Shown in pieces: positions 63,093 through 64,000 of a DNA stretch of 64,000 nt (positions are counted from its first letter, which is position 1; every line of letters begins with the position of its first letter). The notes beneath the pieces were generated by a model. The model saw only the letters and a program-made list of their open reading frames with translations. It was not told the DNA's origin and made no database searches. Both the position numbers and the translations under genes were made by a program. This DNA comes from an uncultured Lachnospiraceae bacterium. GTDB taxonomy: Bacteria; Bacillota; Clostridia; Lachnospirales; Lachnospiraceae. The stretch spans positions 62,001 through 126,000 of the forward strand of contig CALWRS010000002.1 of the NCBI GenBank assembly GCA_944384025.1, written 5' to 3'.

Positions 63093-64000
63093 ATGAAACA
63101 AAGCAAAACAAAAACCTGCTGTCTGCTTCTTGCAGCAGCGCTTCTGTTTTGCGGCTGCGGCATCCTTCCGCAGGAGGAGGAGCTGCGCACAGCGCCGGTC
63201 GTTTCCTCTATGGAGGAGGATTACTTTAGCACCGAGGAAGTAAAATCGGGCGACGTCGTAGACCGTGTACAGGTTTATTGCTACTACCAGAAGCAAAATT
63301 CCGCAAACTACGGATTTGAAGTCGTAGAGGAAGGTATTACCCTGAAAGGAATTTACGTGCAGGAAGGAGACGTTGTAAAGGCGGGTACCGTTCTTGCAGA
63401 ACTCGAGCTTGGAAGCCTTGGCGAAGAGATCGAGCAAAAGCAGCAGGCTTACGACGAACTTAGCAAACAAGTCGATTACTGTGAGAACATGCTGGAGTTT
63501 GAGCGGCAAAGACAGGAGCTTGCGGATGACTACGGCAGAGATTATGACGACGCTGCGTTAACTTCGTACGAAGAACAGCTGGAAGGGCTAAACGACCGGC
63601 TTCATATTGCGCAGCTGGAATTAGACGAAGTTTCCGAAAAGCTCAGCGAAAGACAGCTTGTAGCAGAGTTTGACGGCGTCGTTTCTTTTGTTAAGCAGTT
63701 TAACCCTTGGGAGTGGCTTCGCGCGGGAGAAACGATGGTAAGCGTGGAGAGCGAAAACGCTGCCTTTATTGGGAATACGGATCAGGGCTCGTATTTTCCG
63801 GAAGGCATGGAAGTAAACGTAACGACGACTACAGGGATTTATCAGGCGACGGTTACGGAGACAAAAGTGCTGGAAAACGGAAATACCAGACTGGTTATGG
63901 AAGTGAAAAACCCGGACAATTCGCTTGTTATAAACCTTCGCGGAACGATTAGTGCAGTAACGGCTTCGGCAGAAAACGTCACGTACATCCCGTATGCCGC
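63093..64000 (+). CDS. Efflux-adaptor (HlyD-like) lipoprotein, 3' end cut by window
   Basis: Open to the window end with 302 codons visible. Signal peptide ending in FCGC (Cys22, atypical lipobox). A biotinyl-lipoyl-like half motif follows (about 70-110, IYVQEGDVVKAGTVLAEL), then a coiled-coil hairpin (about 115-190, Glu/Gln-rich), then the second lipoyl half (VAEFDGVVSFV) and a barrel region. This order is that of membrane-fusion/periplasmic adaptor proteins, which in Firmicutes accompany MacB-type ABC transporters. The partner would lie beyond the window. GGAGGG site before the ATG. Confidence 0.78.
   Translation, partial: MKQSKTKTCCLLLAAALLFCGCGILPQEEELRTAPVVSSMEEDYFSTEEVKSGDVVDRVQVYCYYQKQNSANYGFEVVEEGITLKGIYVQEGDVVKAGTVLAELELGSLGEEIEQKQQAYDELSKQVDYCENMLEFERQRQELADDYGRDYDDAALTSYEEQLEGLNDRLHIAQLELDEVSEKLSERQLVAEFDGVVSFVKQFNPWEWLRAGETMVSVESENAAFIGNTDQGSYFPEGMEVNVTTTTGIYQATVTETKVLENGNTRLVMEVKNPDNSLVINLRGTISAVTASAENVTYIPYA

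Overview
The window reads as one chromosome segment of a mid-GC, endospore-forming Firmicute, most likely a Lachnospiraceae-type gut or rumen Clostridium relative. Evidence is inferential: the classic Firmicute ffh-rpsP-khpA-rimM-trmD-rplS-lepB-rbgA-rnhB order, spoIVA, AGGAGG-type ribosome binding sites, Firmicute-style promoters, and intracellular phosphorolytic mannan and glucuronoxylan catabolism. No rRNA, tRNA, CRISPR array, insertion sequence or prophage was seen. Nearly all genes lie on the + strand; the one clear exception is a small HAD phosphatase at 60530-61174.

Layout. (1) 1-10377: protein targeting, ribosome maturation and tRNA modification genes (ylxM end, ffh, rpsP, khpA, rimM, trmD, rplS, lepB, rbgA, rnhB, yraN), with a heterodimeric ABC exporter pair inserted between khpA and rimM. 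(2) 10395-14061: a second heterodimeric ABC exporter pair. (3) 14087-21672: housekeeping and sporulation genes (pgeF, a PDZ/radical SAM DUF512 protein, der, plsY, gpsA, spoIVA) and a secreted SH3-repeat protein. (4) 21794-37003: an intracellular glucuronoxylan set (GH67 alpha-glucuronidase, uxuA, uxuB, GH43 beta-xylosidase, GH31 alpha-xylosidase, and an unclassified GH-like barrel), interrupted by a membrane MutS-like ATPase, rnhA and mutS. The roughly 450-base gap before GH31 holds a terminator, a promoter and a run of strong hairpins that looks like a structured leader RNA. (5) 37379-60462: one long co-directional run for beta-mannan, apparently driven from a promoter at 37244-37272 and ended by a terminator at 60476-60521. 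It encodes a YesL-like membrane protein, a giant carbohydrate-binding/solute-binding fusion, two ABC permease pairs, an NHL beta-propeller protein, a YIP1 protein, a DUF5696 protein, two lipoproteins, a GH26 mannanase, a GH130 phosphorylase, an SGNH esterase, an epimerase-GH130 fusion and a phosphohexomutase. (6) 60530-64000: gph-like phosphatase (- strand), fhs, and the start of a periplasmic-adaptor-like lipoprotein.

How the parts work together (inference from families). Region 4: glucuronoxylo-oligosaccharides lose methyl-glucuronic acid through GH67 and are cut to xylose by GH43, while glucuronate-derived fructuronate passes through UxuB and UxuA; GH31 removes alpha-xylosyl groups. Region 5: the cell-surface GH26 cuts mannan, CBM and solute-binding lipoproteins capture oligosaccharides, ABC permeases import them, the SGNH enzyme probably removes acetyl groups, GH130 releases mannose 1-phosphate, the fusion protein isomerises mannobiose to mannosyl-glucose and phosphorolyses it in one chain, and the mutase converts mannose 1-phosphate to mannose 6-phosphate. 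No ATPase for the importers is encoded here, so a shared MsmK/UgpC-type ATPase elsewhere is implied.

The most interesting items are the epimerase-phosphorylase fusion, the CBM/solute-binding giant with its accessory surface genes, the structured RNA upstream of GH31, the unclassified GH-like protein at 35564-37003, and the embedded MutS-like/RNase H/MutS trio.
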